From the NCBI RefSeq assembly GCF_029168945.1, contig NC_083610.1, positions 73,151,580 through 73,215,579 of the forward strand: a stretch of DNA of 64,000 bases, in the 5' to 3' direction. Within the stretch, counting starts at the first letter, position 1; each line of letters starts with the position of its first letter. A model generated the notes under the pieces. It was given only the letters and a program-made list of their open reading frames with translations. It was not told the DNA's origin and searched no databases. A program made the translations under genes and the position numbers. This stretch comes from Cannabis sativa (taxonomy: Eukaryota > Streptophyta > Magnoliopsida > Rosales > Cannabaceae). Below are positions 23,903-35,890 of this stretch, in pieces.

Positions 23903-25764
23903 TGTTGGGTTTTATGCCCTAAATAAAGCTCATTTCATATAATCAGATTTACTTATTAATAAAGATCAGAAATAACATTTTTATGTTGCATGGTTCACAT
24001 GATTTATTTCATGATTATATGTATATAATGTATGAATTCTTTTTAAGTCCAGAACATATGAGTTGGTTAAAGATTATAGTGTTGTCAGCACAGTGGAATA
24101 TAATCTTTATTATATGTTCAAAAGTAGATTCCCTGATTTGTCAGAACACTGGATTTAGACTGACATGGTATAATCAGCGATAGGTATTCTTACACCTTGG
24201 AAAAGTGTTATGTCCTTTCCAGGACATTGGCAAAGTTTACCAGTATCGGATGCATGGAGTATGCATTGGAATGGATGATATTGAACTTTGAATTAGATTT
24301 TGAAACTTACCGTAAACATCTATTCAATTCAATGTCATAAGTTGATCCTAGATCACATGATCGAAATCCTGATATGGTTAGGCTCAATTTCAAGAGTGTT
24401 ATTCGTGTTCTTTGATTTGTTAGTTAAGCCTAGTTTTGTATCAGGGTGATACGTACATTTTGGGAACACGGTAATACAATTGAGTGGGGGAGCGCTAACA
24501 TAAATATGGAATCTATAGCTTCTATTTGGCAAATAGAAGTAAAGGATGATTTCCTTCGAGCTTAACCAAACGAAGATAAATGGTGGAGATCTCATTTCAC
24601 TTAGGTGAAATATCATTTATACAGGGTTAAGTGTTTAAAGGATAAAATACATTGTAGGGTGTTACGGTAATTTAATCCTGTACAGTGTAAATCATCTATA
24701 TAGAGGATCATTGATCACATTAGGGTTATAACAATGGATAACTGATGACGTGTCTATATCGTGGAACATATAGAGCGTTTCTATATGACTGAGAGTGCAA
24801 TTCCAAGTTCTAAGTGTGGATTCAATGAGGAATTAATAAGTTAGGGAATTTACTTGGTAAATTCGGTTCGACTTATTGGAAGCTTCTGCTATATAGACCC
24901 CTGGTCCCCATACTAGTTGAGGCCATACTGCTTGTAAGACTCAGTTAATTGATTTTAATTAATCAATTAAAATTCTAAAAGTTAGACTATGTCTACTTTA
25001 TGAATTTTCACTAAGCAAGGGCGAAATTGTAAAGAAAAGAGATTTTAGGTTTATTTATTGATTAAGAGACTTTATATGTCTAAATTAATAAATATATTAA
25101 ATGGCAATATTATTTGATAATTATTTCCAAGTTATTAAATAATTAGAATTGGCATTTAAAAGGTGAAATTGGAAAATTGGCATTTTTGAGAAAATGGGAA
25201 TGGAAAATAACAAAATGGGAAAGTTGCAAAGTGAGGCCCAATACCCTTTGTATGGCCGGCCCTTGCATAGAAAATTCCATTTGTAGTTTCCATTATTTTA
25301 ATGCCATGCAATTCTAACCTAAACCTAGAGGGTTTTCTATAAATAGAAAGTGTTGGCTTGAGGAAACTATGACACACATCTTTGATCACTTTGTTTCTCT
25401 CAGAAAAAGCCTCACACGCCACCTTCTCTCTCTCTTTTCTTCTTTGTATTTTCGAATTCCCTTGAGTGATGAGTAGTGCCCACACACATCAAGTGGTATC
25501 TCAATCATAGTATGGAAGACTATGGAATTTCTGCATCAAAGAAGGAGAAAAGAAGATCCAGGTTCAGATCTTGGTGACGCTCTGCTACAGAAAGGAATCA
25601 AGGGCTAGAGATCTGAACGGAAGGAGTCATATTATTCCGCTGCACCCACTGTAAGGTTTTCTAACTTTATATGTGTTTATTTTCATTGTTTTAGAATTCA
25701 TATTAGGTTGTTAATCCAACATACTTGTTAGTAAATCTAGATCCTGGTAAAATAATTTCCAACA
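23903..25764 (+). mobile_element. Solo LTR of the copia-like family (1862 bp)
   Basis: TGTTGGGTTTTATGCCC...TTTCCAACA, flanked by ATCCA at 23898-23902 and 25765-25769. The uninterrupted Tekay 5' LTR reads GCTAATCCATTTCC at this site, which confirms insertion. It is the same LTR family as 4906-6770. Confidence 0.92.
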
Positions 25765-25793
25765 ATCCATTTCCTTAATTCCAGGGTATTACA

Positions 25794-25806
25794 ATTACCC
25801 CCTCCT
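25794..25806 (-). other. Polypurine tract of the Tekay element
   Basis: In the minus sense AGGAGGGGGTAAT abuts the 3' LTR, the expected place for the plus-strand primer. Confidence 0.75.
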
Positions 25807-25828
25807 TATAGAAATTTCGTCCCGAAAT

Positions 25829-28800
25829 TTACCTAAACAACTCTGGATATTTCTGCTGCATATCCGTCTCGAGTTCCCAGGTTACCTCTTCTACTTTACT
25901 GTTCCTCCATAACACTTTCACCAGTGCAATTGTCTTGTTTCTCAAGACTTTCTCCCTTTTGTCAAGTATTTGCACCGGTTGTTCCTCATATGATAAATCT
26001 GGTTGTAGTTCTAATGCTTCATAACTCAGGATATGGGACGAATCTGAGACATATTTTCGAAGCATCGAAACATGGAATACATCATGTACAGTTGCCAGCG
26101 CTGGGGGCATAGCCAACCTGTACGCTACTTGCCCTATCCTCTCAAGGATTTCAAAAGGTCCAATGAACCTGGGGCTAAGTTTTCCTTTCTTACCAAAGCG
26201 CTTGATGCCTTTCATCGGTGATATTCAGAGAAACACCATGTCCCCGATCTGAAAATCAATATACCGTCGCTTTGGATCAGCATAACTCTTCTATCTGCTC
26301 TGAGCCGCGAGCATTCACGCTCTAATTTTATCAACTGCCTCACTTGTTCTCTGAACAGCCTCGGGACCCAAGAACTTTCTTTCACCTACCTCATCCCAGT
26401 GAATAGGTGATCTACATTTTCTTCCATATAAAAGCTCATAAGGGGCCATCCTGATTGTTGCCTGATAGCTGTTGTTGTACGAGAACTCGATCAGGGGAAG
26501 GTACTTTACCCATGATCCTTCAAAGTCAAGCACACATGCCCGTAGCATGTCTTCTAAGATCTGAATAGTCCTCTCGGATTGTCCATCCGTCTGAGGATGA
26601 AATGCTGTGCTAAACTTTAACTGAGTTCCCATAGCTCGATGTAGACTCTCCCAAAATCTTGATGTGAATTTCGGATCTCTATCCGAAACAATGGACTTTG
26701 GGACACCATGAAGACGAACAATTTCTCTAACATATAACTCAGCATACTGATCAATGGAGAAGTTCGTTCGAACAGGCAAAAAGTGCGCTGACTTTGTAAA
26801 CCTGTCCACTATGACCCATACAGAGTCGAACTGTCCCGTGGTTCTCGGCAAGCCTACCACAAAGTCCATAGCAATGTCTTCCCATTTCCACTCTGGGATA
26901 TTCAATGGCTGCAGCAACCTGCCGGGCCTCTGATGTTCAGCCTTCACTTGCTGACAGGTAAGACACTTAGCAACAAACTCAGCGATGTCATTCTTCATGC
27001 TTGGCCACCAAAACATGGCCTTGAGGTCTTGATACATCTTCGTTGACCCCGGATGAACTGAGTAAGGAGTCGTATGAGACTCAGTCATAATCTCTCTTTT
27101 AATACCGTCATCCATAGGCACACAAACACGATTCATGAATCGCAGCATTCCCATTTCATCCATTGTAAAGTCACCAGTCTTCCCAGGCGAAACCCTATCT
27201 CAAGATTTTACTAACTCTGGATCTTACAATTGTGCTTCTCTGATTCGCTAAAAGAGTATCTTGCAGGGTAATATTAGCCAATTGCCCTATAATCAACTCG
27301 ATTTTAGCTCGAGTCATCTCATTTGCTAACTGCTGCGAGATTTGATTCACAGTATTTATCTGACTCTGCCCCTTTCTACTCAAGGCATCGGCAACCACGT
27401 TGGCCTTACCAGGGTGATAAAGGATCTCACAATCATAATCCTTCACCAGTTCTAGCCAGCGTCTTTGTCTCATATTCAGGTCTCTCTGGGTAAAGAAGTA
27501 TTTCAGACTTTTATGATCAGTGTATATCTCACATTTCTCGCCATATAAGTAATGCCGCCAAATCTTTAGCGCAAATACTACTGCCGCGAGTTCTAAGTCG
27601 TGAGTAGGGTACCTCTGCTCGTACTCCTTTAACTGCCGAGAAGCATAAGCTATTACCTTTCCAGCTTGCATAAGAACACAGCCGAGACCTTGTCTCGAGG
27701 CATCACAATAAACAACAAATTTTTCCTTATCTGAAGGAAGAGTTAGCACTGGAGCGGTAATCAAGTGTTGCTTTAACTCTAGAAAACTTTTCTCACACCG
27801 ATCAGTCCAAACAAACTTCAAATTCTTTCGAGTCAACTCCGTTAAGGGTACAGCGATCTTTGAGAAACCCTCAACAAATCGACGATAATACCCAGCTAAG
27901 CCCAAAAAGCTTCTGACCTCAGTAGCCGATTTTGGTATTGGCCAATCCCGAACAGCTTCAATCTTGGCCGGGTCCACCATTATCCCATCTTTATCTACTA
28001 TGTGCCCCAAGAAAGAGACACGAGATAACCAGAATTCACACTTTTTGAATTTAGCATAGAGCTTGTGGTCTCGTAATCGTTGCAATACAGATCTAAGATG
28101 CAACTCATGTTCCTCTTCCGATTCAGAATAAACCAAGATGTCATCAATAAACACGATCACACATCTATCCAGGTAATCCTTGAATACCCGATTCATAAGA
28201 TCCATGAATGCCGCCGGGGCATTGGTGAGTCCAAAAGACATCACTAGAAATTCATAATGTCCATACCGAGTACGGAAAGCAGTTTTCGGGACATCTTCCT
28301 CTCGAATTCTCAGCTGATGATAGCCTGAGCGAAGATCGATCTTGGAGAAGACCATCTTCCCTTTCAGTTGATCAAAAAGATCATCAATTCGAGGTAAAGG
28401 ATATTTGTTCTTGATGGTAAGCTTATTCAACTCTCGGTAATCAATACACATTCGCAGAGACCCGTCTTTCTTCTTCACAAATAATACCGGAGCACCCCAA
28501 GGAGAGTAACTTGGCCTAATGAATCCCAGATTCAGTAATTCTTGTAGTTGTATCTTCAATTCTTTTAATTCTGCTGGAGCCATTCGATACGGTGCCTTTG
28601 ATACTGGTTCTGCTCCCGGAACCAACTCAATTACAAATTCAATCTCCCGGGTAGGTGGCAATCCCGGTAGATCTTCTGGAAAGACGTCAAGAAACTCGCA
28701 TACCAATCTTGTACTCTCAGGTCCAGATGTCACAGGTTGGCTGGTATCCACTGCAGTAACTATGAATCCCAGACAACCTCTGCTCATCAGGTCCTTAGCT

Positions 28801-30097
28801 TTCAGAAGTGTTATTCTTGGTATGCGTGCCCCCTGAACTTTACCCACAAACACTATTGGGTTGGCACTATCAGGCTCAAACACCACCATCTTCCGCTTGC
28901 AGTCAATCGTTGCCCCATACTTAGACAGAAAATCCATTCCCAGGATTATATCAAAATCAGACAGTTGCAATTCTATTAGATTGGCGGTTAATTCACAACC
29001 GTCTATCTAGAAGGACAAGGACCGAATCCACCTAGTGGATACTATAAGGTCTCCCGAAGGTAAAAGGGTACCAAACCCCGAAGCATAAATATCACATGGT
29101 TTATCGAAATTTTCAATTACTCTACTTGACACATAAGAGTGGGTAGCTCCCGAATCAAACAATACAGTATAAGAACAACCATTTATAGACAACCGACCCG
29201 TCACCACTGACAGACTAGCATCAGCATCAGCCTGAGTCATGGTAAAAAGTCGTCCCGGGTTCTGAGTAACATTCTTCTTAGGCTCCTCTTTCTTAGTCTG
29301 AGGACAATCTCTGATGAAGTGGCCCACCATGCCACACTGGAAACAAGTCTTGGCCCGACATTCACCCTGATGGTGTTTCTTGCATTTTGGACACTCAGGA
29401 TAAGATCGGAATGAAGATCCGCGGCCCTGGCGGCCACCTCTGTTTCCTCAAAACTTCCTGTTACCCCCTGATGTTCCGGAAGCATCAACCTTTCGTTTGT
29501 GATCAGTGTTACCAATGTCGGTCCCTTTACTTATATTACCACTAGCAGCAGGGTTCGATGCCGTGACAACATCCTTTGCAGTCTGCTCCTTTATTACCTG
29601 ATGCTCAGCCTCCTCAGCAATTAAGGCTAGCTCTACCACTTTCTTGTACAAAGTGTCATGAGTAGTGGTAATCTTCAAGTTCCGACTGATTGTGGCATTC
29701 AGTCCTCTCACATATTTCTGTTTCCTGGTGAAATCTGTGGGCACCAGATCACCAGCAAACTTGGACAGCCGATCAAACTCTAGAGTGTATTCGGCCACAG
29801 ACATCTTCCCCTGAGTTAATTTCACAAAGTCTTCCATGTGTGAAGTCCTCACAGCGATGTTATAAAATTTTTCTTCAAACAAACTCTTAAACTCATCCCA
29901 AGTCATTACATTGACATCACGAGTTTGTCCCACAATATCCCACCAGACGCAGGCATGATCTTGTAACATGAAAGCTGCACAATTCACTCTCTCTGTTCCC
30001 GTCACTCCCATATTATCAAGGATACGGGTGATTGTACTCATCCATTGCTCAGCTTTAATTATGTCAGTACCTTCCAGAAAAGTAGGAGGTTGCAGCT
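25829..30097 (-). pseudogene. Tekay gag (3' part) and pol, decayed
   Basis: Read on the minus strand from 30097. The gag core is LQPPTFLEGTDIIKAEQWM. The zinc knuckle is C-FQ-C-GMVG-H-FIRD-C near 29350. Protease is VLFDSGATHSYVSSRV (29007-29330). RT contains [12 protein letters not shown], RNase H has [18 protein letters not shown] (27195-28970), and integrase keeps its zinc-finger region and D, D, E in AMDFVVG, VSDRDPKF and GQSERTIQ (26315-27163). A C-terminal chromodomain contains [21 protein letters not shown] (25829-26215). Breaks: a TAG stop at 29007-29009, frame changes near 29450-29500 and 27170-27195, and stops between 26215 and 26315. The first gag part lies beyond the Athila insertion at 52073-52396. 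Confidence 0.92.
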
Positions 30098-31439
30098 TGA
30101 TGTCGCCCAATTAGTTACACTGCGGCCGCGGTAGTAAACGGGCTATATGTCGTATCCACAGGGAGGAAAAATACACTCAAAAGGACAGTTAGTAATTTTA
30201 CAAGAATAAAATATGAACCTTGAATGTGATGAGAATATTGAGAAAATGTTTTTTAAAAATTAAACAAGTAATTAAAACGAGAAGTGATCAGAAAATGATT
30301 ATGGAAGACACAAGCTTTGTACATGCAATTATATTTCCTAATAAAATTGATTCTTTAACCTCAACTATAATTCTACACCATTAATTATAGTTGGAAAGTG
30401 TGTATGATTAAGCTTACTACAAAAATATGTTCCCTAATTAAATTAATACTACTTCTAAAACTACTATCGTATTATATAATTTAAATCGACAAAATACCAC
30501 CAGCAGAATGCAGTAAAAATCATATAATATAATAAAAACTCTAATAATTAATAGTCTAACTTACATAAGAAAAGCATGACTGAACTTATATAAAAGCTAC
30601 TATTAAATTTAAAGTGTAATTAAGAAGAAGATAAATTTAATATAACAAATGTGAAAATGAAGAACAAAGAGAATCAATATATTAGAAGAATAAAAATTGC
30701 ATGAACTTACACTTGAGTCTTGCCAAAGAAATTAGCCTAGAAAAGGCATTGTCTTTATACCAAAATTAATAAAACAAAATAAAGAAGAAAGAAAGAAAAG
30801 ACACAATTTTGGTATAATAACTCTAGGTAAAATCTGATGCTTTTGCTCTCCTAACTAGTCCTATTTATAAAGTTAAAATGCTCCCCAAAATTGATATTTT
30901 CGTGTACAGTATAATGGGGAAAGTGGCACAAAATTCTGAGAGAAAATAGCTATAATGAACAATTTTCAATCAGCACTAGGAGACAAAAGGCAACATGGGG
31001 GATACGTGGCTTTGTTGGAGAGACCTGTGCGTTAGAATTGTTGGGGAAGTGGCTTGTGCGCATCAGTGATGGGGAGTGGTCCCACGTACTTGGTTTAGGC
31101 CTTAGATGAGAGTGGTTGATATTGGTTGATTGGTAAGAGAAAATTTGGAGTGGTGCTTGGGCTTGGACTCACATGAACAATATTTTTCCAACAAATATTA
31201 TTGATGATGACATGAAGAGAAGGCCTTGATTAGGTCATGTATTGGACTTCTTCCTTGATCTCATTCATTTATAATTTTATCACCTCATAAAATTTCTGGA
31301 AAAATAACACAAAATGAGTATAAATTAAATATTTCCAATTAAAATAAATTTACCATAAAAACTAAAGAATATTTAATTTATATTAATTATATATGTATAA
31401 ATAAAGGCTTAAAATGTACCAATATGAGTCTTAATCACA
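30098..31439 (-). repeat. Athila derivative LTR A (3' LTR)
   Basis: TGATGTCGCCC...TTAATCACA on the plus strand, 1342 bp. It is followed by ACCCCCAACTAG, the complement of a polypurine tract. By eye it differs more from LTRs B and C than those differ from each other, for example GGCCGC against GGTCGC near 30122. Confidence 0.92.
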
Positions 31440-32108
31440 ACCCCCAACTAGCTTATTGCTAGTCTCTAGCAATTCAAGCGAAAATAATGTCAACATGATA
31501 TTTTTATAGGTCAAAAATTCTAAAAAGAATGGCACAAATATTCAAGCAAAATGTTAGTAACAAGCCAATAAAAACTTTTCAGAACTACCTTTAATAAATC
31601 TAGAGTTGTGAGTGTGTGCACCAAACCTGAGCCTTCTTACCACAAACCATAGCACATAAATACTTTCGAAAAATATACCAAGTAAAAGTCTCAACTCCAT
31701 TTGCCTCACAGGTATTGAAAATATTTATTCATGGCTAAGGATTTCACTCATGGAGTTGGAAATTGAAAAGTGAGCACTCGAAAGGGATTAATTTAGGACA
31801 AACATTTGAATAAATATTGAAACGAAGATAGATTATGAATTATTTGGACAAACCACCATAAGAGTACCACAAACCAGCTTTTCGGGATTTTTAAACAAAA
31901 ATAGACAATCTTTTACATTTATTCTAAGAGCCAAAACAAATAAAAAAAATGAAATACTACAAACTTTTTTTTTCTTTTCTATTTTTTTTCAAACAAGAGG
32001 CAACATGTTAGACAAATGGATAGAAATGTTGCTCTTGCAATTTTTTTTCTTGTTTTTTTTTTTAACAAGAGGCAACATGTTGAATATAATGATGGAAATG
32101 TTGCTCTT

Positions 32109-32141
<33 letters not shown>

Positions 32142-32155
32142 ACATAAAGAAAATA
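31440..32155 (-). other. Internal 3' untranslated part of Athila unit 1, up to the MULE
   Basis: Noncoding. It holds the polypurine tract next to LTR A, long T runs, and twin inverted repeats CAAGAGGCAACAT/ATGTTGCTCTTG at 31994-32037 and 32066-32109. It ends with the MULE target duplication AAGAAAATA (32147-32155). Confidence 0.7.
31994..32109. repeat. Twin hairpins separated by T tracts, unit 1
   Basis: CAAGAGGCAACAT (31994-32006) pairs with ATGTTGCTCTTG (32026-32037). The same arms recur at 32066-32078 and 32098-32109. One G is bulged in each left arm. Confidence 0.75.
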
Positions 32156-32365
32156 GGGAAATTTTTATATATATACATTATATACATTAATATTACAGAA
32201 AAAACGTTAAATAAAAACAATCCATGGGTATGCCGTGACACGTCATCAAGCTTACCGTGATTAGCTTCAATAATTTTGGAACCACCGGCGATGAAGGAGA
32301 CGCGCCCACAATTCCATATTTCTCGGCCATCTCTGCGCGTGGTTCTACTGTTTAAAACAGAAAGC

Positions 32366-32373
32366 TATAAATA
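32366..32373 (+). promoter_or_regulatory. TATA box of the MULE transposase gene
   Basis: TATAAATA about 210 bp inside the left terminus. A likely 5' UTR intron follows: donor near 32677 (AATAAG|GTACC) and acceptor near 33091 (ACGCAG), just before the ATG at 33096. Confidence 0.55.
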
Positions 32374-33095
32374 CCATAGGAATAATACACGAAATCGAAA
32401 AACAGAAACCAAACCAACCTTGAACGAAAAAACACCATTGACGGAAAATAGAGACCTTGACGAATCTGAAAATTAGAGAATCGATCATCATATCTCTCAA
32501 AACTGTTGCTGTATACAACAAGCAAATCATCGTCTCTCTAATTCGACCTACAATTCAATCGATCAATAAACCTATGAGCTGATCACAACAAACAAAAAAC
32601 GAAAACCAGAAATCGTTGCTTCGAGGAAGAAGAAGAAGTCCGTCAACTACAACATCGAAAACTAAATCTGAATAAGGTACCTATTATACATTACGATACA
32701 TACTACTGCTTATAACACATTACACCTTCCAATTCCTGAAAACACCTAAAAATCCATCATGTTTGTTAATTCTGTTAAACATGATTATTTGACAATTAAT
32801 CAGTACTAATCAGATAGTTTACCAGTTGTAATCATAACTGATAGTAAACTAATCAATACTAAGTACTTTAAAAAAATACAGTACACTATAAACCTTTGTA
32901 ATTGTAATCGCTCCAACATTATAGTTCAACATATAGTCATTTAATTCGTAAAACTGCATATAAACCTTACTATAATAAATATAAAATTTAGTTTATGAAC
33001 ATCACACCTATTACATGTTTATTATTTTTGTATATACATAATGTTTACTGTATACAATACTTAACATGATTAAACTAAACAAATCACGCAGGAAT

Positions 33096-35247
33096 ATGGA
33101 TGTTAGAACAGTGATTCTTTTTTACAATGGAACTTGGGTTGACAGAACAACATACGTTGATTATGAAGTCGAAGGTATACTAATTCCAACAGATTGTTCA
33201 CATTATGAGCTTTCTCACATAGTATACGAAGCTTTGAATTTGGACAGAAACAAATATACGATTGATCTTCAATTTCAAGTAACTGAAGGCATACCACCAA
33301 TAAGAATCAAAGACGATAGTGGATGCAAGTTTTATGAACAAATACGAAGGAAAAATGATGATGAGACCAAATATCCTATCTGTGTTAACATCTCAACATC
33401 CACAACCGACAATGAACACAATGATAGAGTAAACTATACCTACAATGGGGAAACTAGTTTACAAACAAGGCAACTGCTACCAACAAGAACAGAATATGCA
33501 ACAAAGATGGCAGATTATGTGATTGAACAAACTCAAAAATCGATGGAAGAAAGCTCCGAAGAAAATCAAATAATTTTAAATCCTCAAGTTGCTGAAATAC
33601 ACATTGGCCAAGTTTTTGCAAACAAGGAAACCCTCCAACAAGCAGTAAGCCTTCACTCAATAAGATACAATCAACCTTTCAAGGTAAAAAGATCATCAAA
33701 ACTAGACTATAAACTAGTCTGTATTGATGATAACTGCAACTGGACATTCTTAGCATCAAAACATGGAAAGACTGACATGTTTATCATAAGAAAAATAGAG
33801 CATACTCATACATGTTCATTGGACATCACTTCTGGAGACCATCCTCAAGCTACAAGCAACCTGGTTGGAAAGGTTATAAAAAACAAGTTTGTAAACCCAA
33901 AAAGAGATTACACTCCAACAGAAATTGTGGATGACGTGGCAGATGATTACTGTGTCTCTATATCTTACCAAAAAGCATGGAGAGCTAGAGAAAAGGCAAC
34001 ACTGTACACCAATAATAGTCACAGATGGAACCTTTTTGACAAACCAACATGGAGGCACTTTGTTGATAGCAAGTGCACAAAATGCAAATAGACATATATT
34101 CCCACTTGCATTTGCAGTAGTAGATTCCGAAAATGACAGCTCTTGGGAATGGTTTCTTCACAAAATAAAGGAAACTTATGGCGAAAGAGAAGGTCAATGC
34201 ATCGTATCAGATAGACATGAGAGTATACTAAAAGCAGTAAAAGAGACCTTTCCAGATATAATGCATGGGGTATGTTGTTACCATTTGATGAAGAATATAA
34301 AAATGAAATTCAAAAAAGGAGGTGATGAGCTCAAGATTGCATTTAATAGTGCATCTAAAGCTTACAACATAGAAGATTTTGAAAAGAGCATGCAAGACTT
34401 GGACAATATAGATGTAAGAATAAAAGATTACTTGGTGAATGAAATTGGTGTCGAAAAGTGGACAAGACTATATGGCATGAACAGGAGATACAAAACAATG
34501 ACATCAAATATTGCCGAATCAGTCAATGCAGCCTTGAAAGCAGTAAGAGACCTACCCATCGCAACTCTACTAGAATGCCTACATTCATTGGTGCAAAGAT
34601 GGTATTGGGAAAACAAGAATAGAGCCCAAAAAACTACAACAACACTGGCAAAAATACCTGAAAAAACATTAAAGAAACAAAGAGATATGAATTTAAAGTA
34701 CAAGGTAATTATATATACAGAAAAATAAAAATTGCTTACAAACATATTTACTCTGTTGTAAACTTAATAATCGTTTACTTGATTAATACAGGTTGAAACA
34801 GCAAACCTTCTGGTATACCAAGTACACGACAACAACAGATCTCACATAGTAAACTTGGAGAATAAAACATGCAGCTGCCAACGATTTGAATATGATGAAA
34901 TGCCTTGCTCTCATGCAATGGCTGTACTAAGCAAAAGGAACCTGTCTTGCTACAAATATTGCTCATACTACTACACGAAAGAAGCTTTTATGGCAACATA
35001 TGAAGACAGTATACTCCCATTAGGTGAGGCAACATCATGGAATATACCAGATTTAATAAGAAATATTGTAGTCCTCCCACCTAAACATAAGAGAGCTGCC
35101 GGAAGACCAAAGAAACAACGATACAAAAATGGACTTGAAGCAAAAGCACAAGTGGTATGCGGTCAATGTCGCCAAAGAGGACACAACAAAAGATCATGTA
35201 AAAATGACCCAGTACTAAAACCACCAAGAAAAAGAAAAAGATCATAA
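33096..35247 (+). pseudogene. MULE transposase (mudrA-like), broken between binding and catalytic domains
   Basis: It starts MDVRTVILFYNGTW, the usual MULE N-terminus; an upstream in-frame ATG at 33066 lies before the probable splice acceptor. The MuDR-type DNA-binding part spans about 33600-33990 (FKVKRSSKLDYKL, CNWTFLAS). The catalytic part follows in another frame: IIVTDGTFL, FPLAFAVVDSENDSSWEWF, CIVSDRH, CYHLMKN and TSNIAESVN. An 87-bp GT-AG intron (34705-34791) leads to exon 2 with the SWIM zinc finger C-SC-(x)-C-S-H (about 34870-34910) and a CCHC knuckle CGQCRQRGHNKRSC. Between AREKAT and IIVTDGT the linker of about 60 residues usual in the family is missing and the frame shifts near 33990. 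The first reading frame then stops at 34091. It is inactive as it stands. Confidence 0.9.
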
Positions 35248-35890
35248 GATCCCGAGGTAAAATAAATAAATGTTGGTAACCATCAAATATGGTTACTAAA
35301 TAGACAGTATACAAAAACAATTTACAATGATAATTGTTAGTTGATAAAGCTTTTCAATGTATTAATACAAACTTTTAATAAAATGATTACAATTCGCTTA
35401 GATTCAAGTAAGTTTTTTTTTGCCTCCTCTATATGAAATAATATGTTAAAAATAACAAGTTACCAAATATATGTACAGTTACTAACTGTAATTTATTTAC
35501 AACCATTTTAAAGGTTAATAAACCATCACATTGGTTTATACCACTTATAATGGTATACAGAAATGTCATTGGTTTATAAGATCAAACAAAATTAAACAAA
35601 AATCACATAAAAAAAGCCAGAACACTAAAACTAATTTCTAAATCCAAAAAATTAACATATTGTCTCACAGAAATACATAACATAAAAACTGCAAACATAC
35701 TGTGCCAGTAAACCAAAAGGTTACTTCAAAATTAAAATAGGCAAGAGTCTCCTAAAATATTACTGTTCCAAACAGTTTCTTAAACAAACACAAACATAAA
35801 CCTAAAAACAAAACAACATGACATAAAAATACACATAAAGTTCAAAAAAATGTAAACTAGGTTTCCAACATGTTGTTCTATTACAGAAAT

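Larger units (their letters stand above)
21461..25793 (-). repeat. 3' LTR of the Tekay element (with copia insertion)
   Basis: TGTAACGCCC...GGGTATTACA on the plus strand. Removing the copia solo LTR and one ATCCA leaves about 2466 bp, against 2479 bp for the 5' LTR. The two differ by scattered substitutions of a few per cent by eye. A (GA)n tract lies at 23296-23367. Confidence 0.92.

Noticed and set aside
28519..28979. Plus-strand ORFs over the Tekay pol region
   Set aside because: Antisense shadows of the minus-strand protease-RT reading, with no domain of their own.
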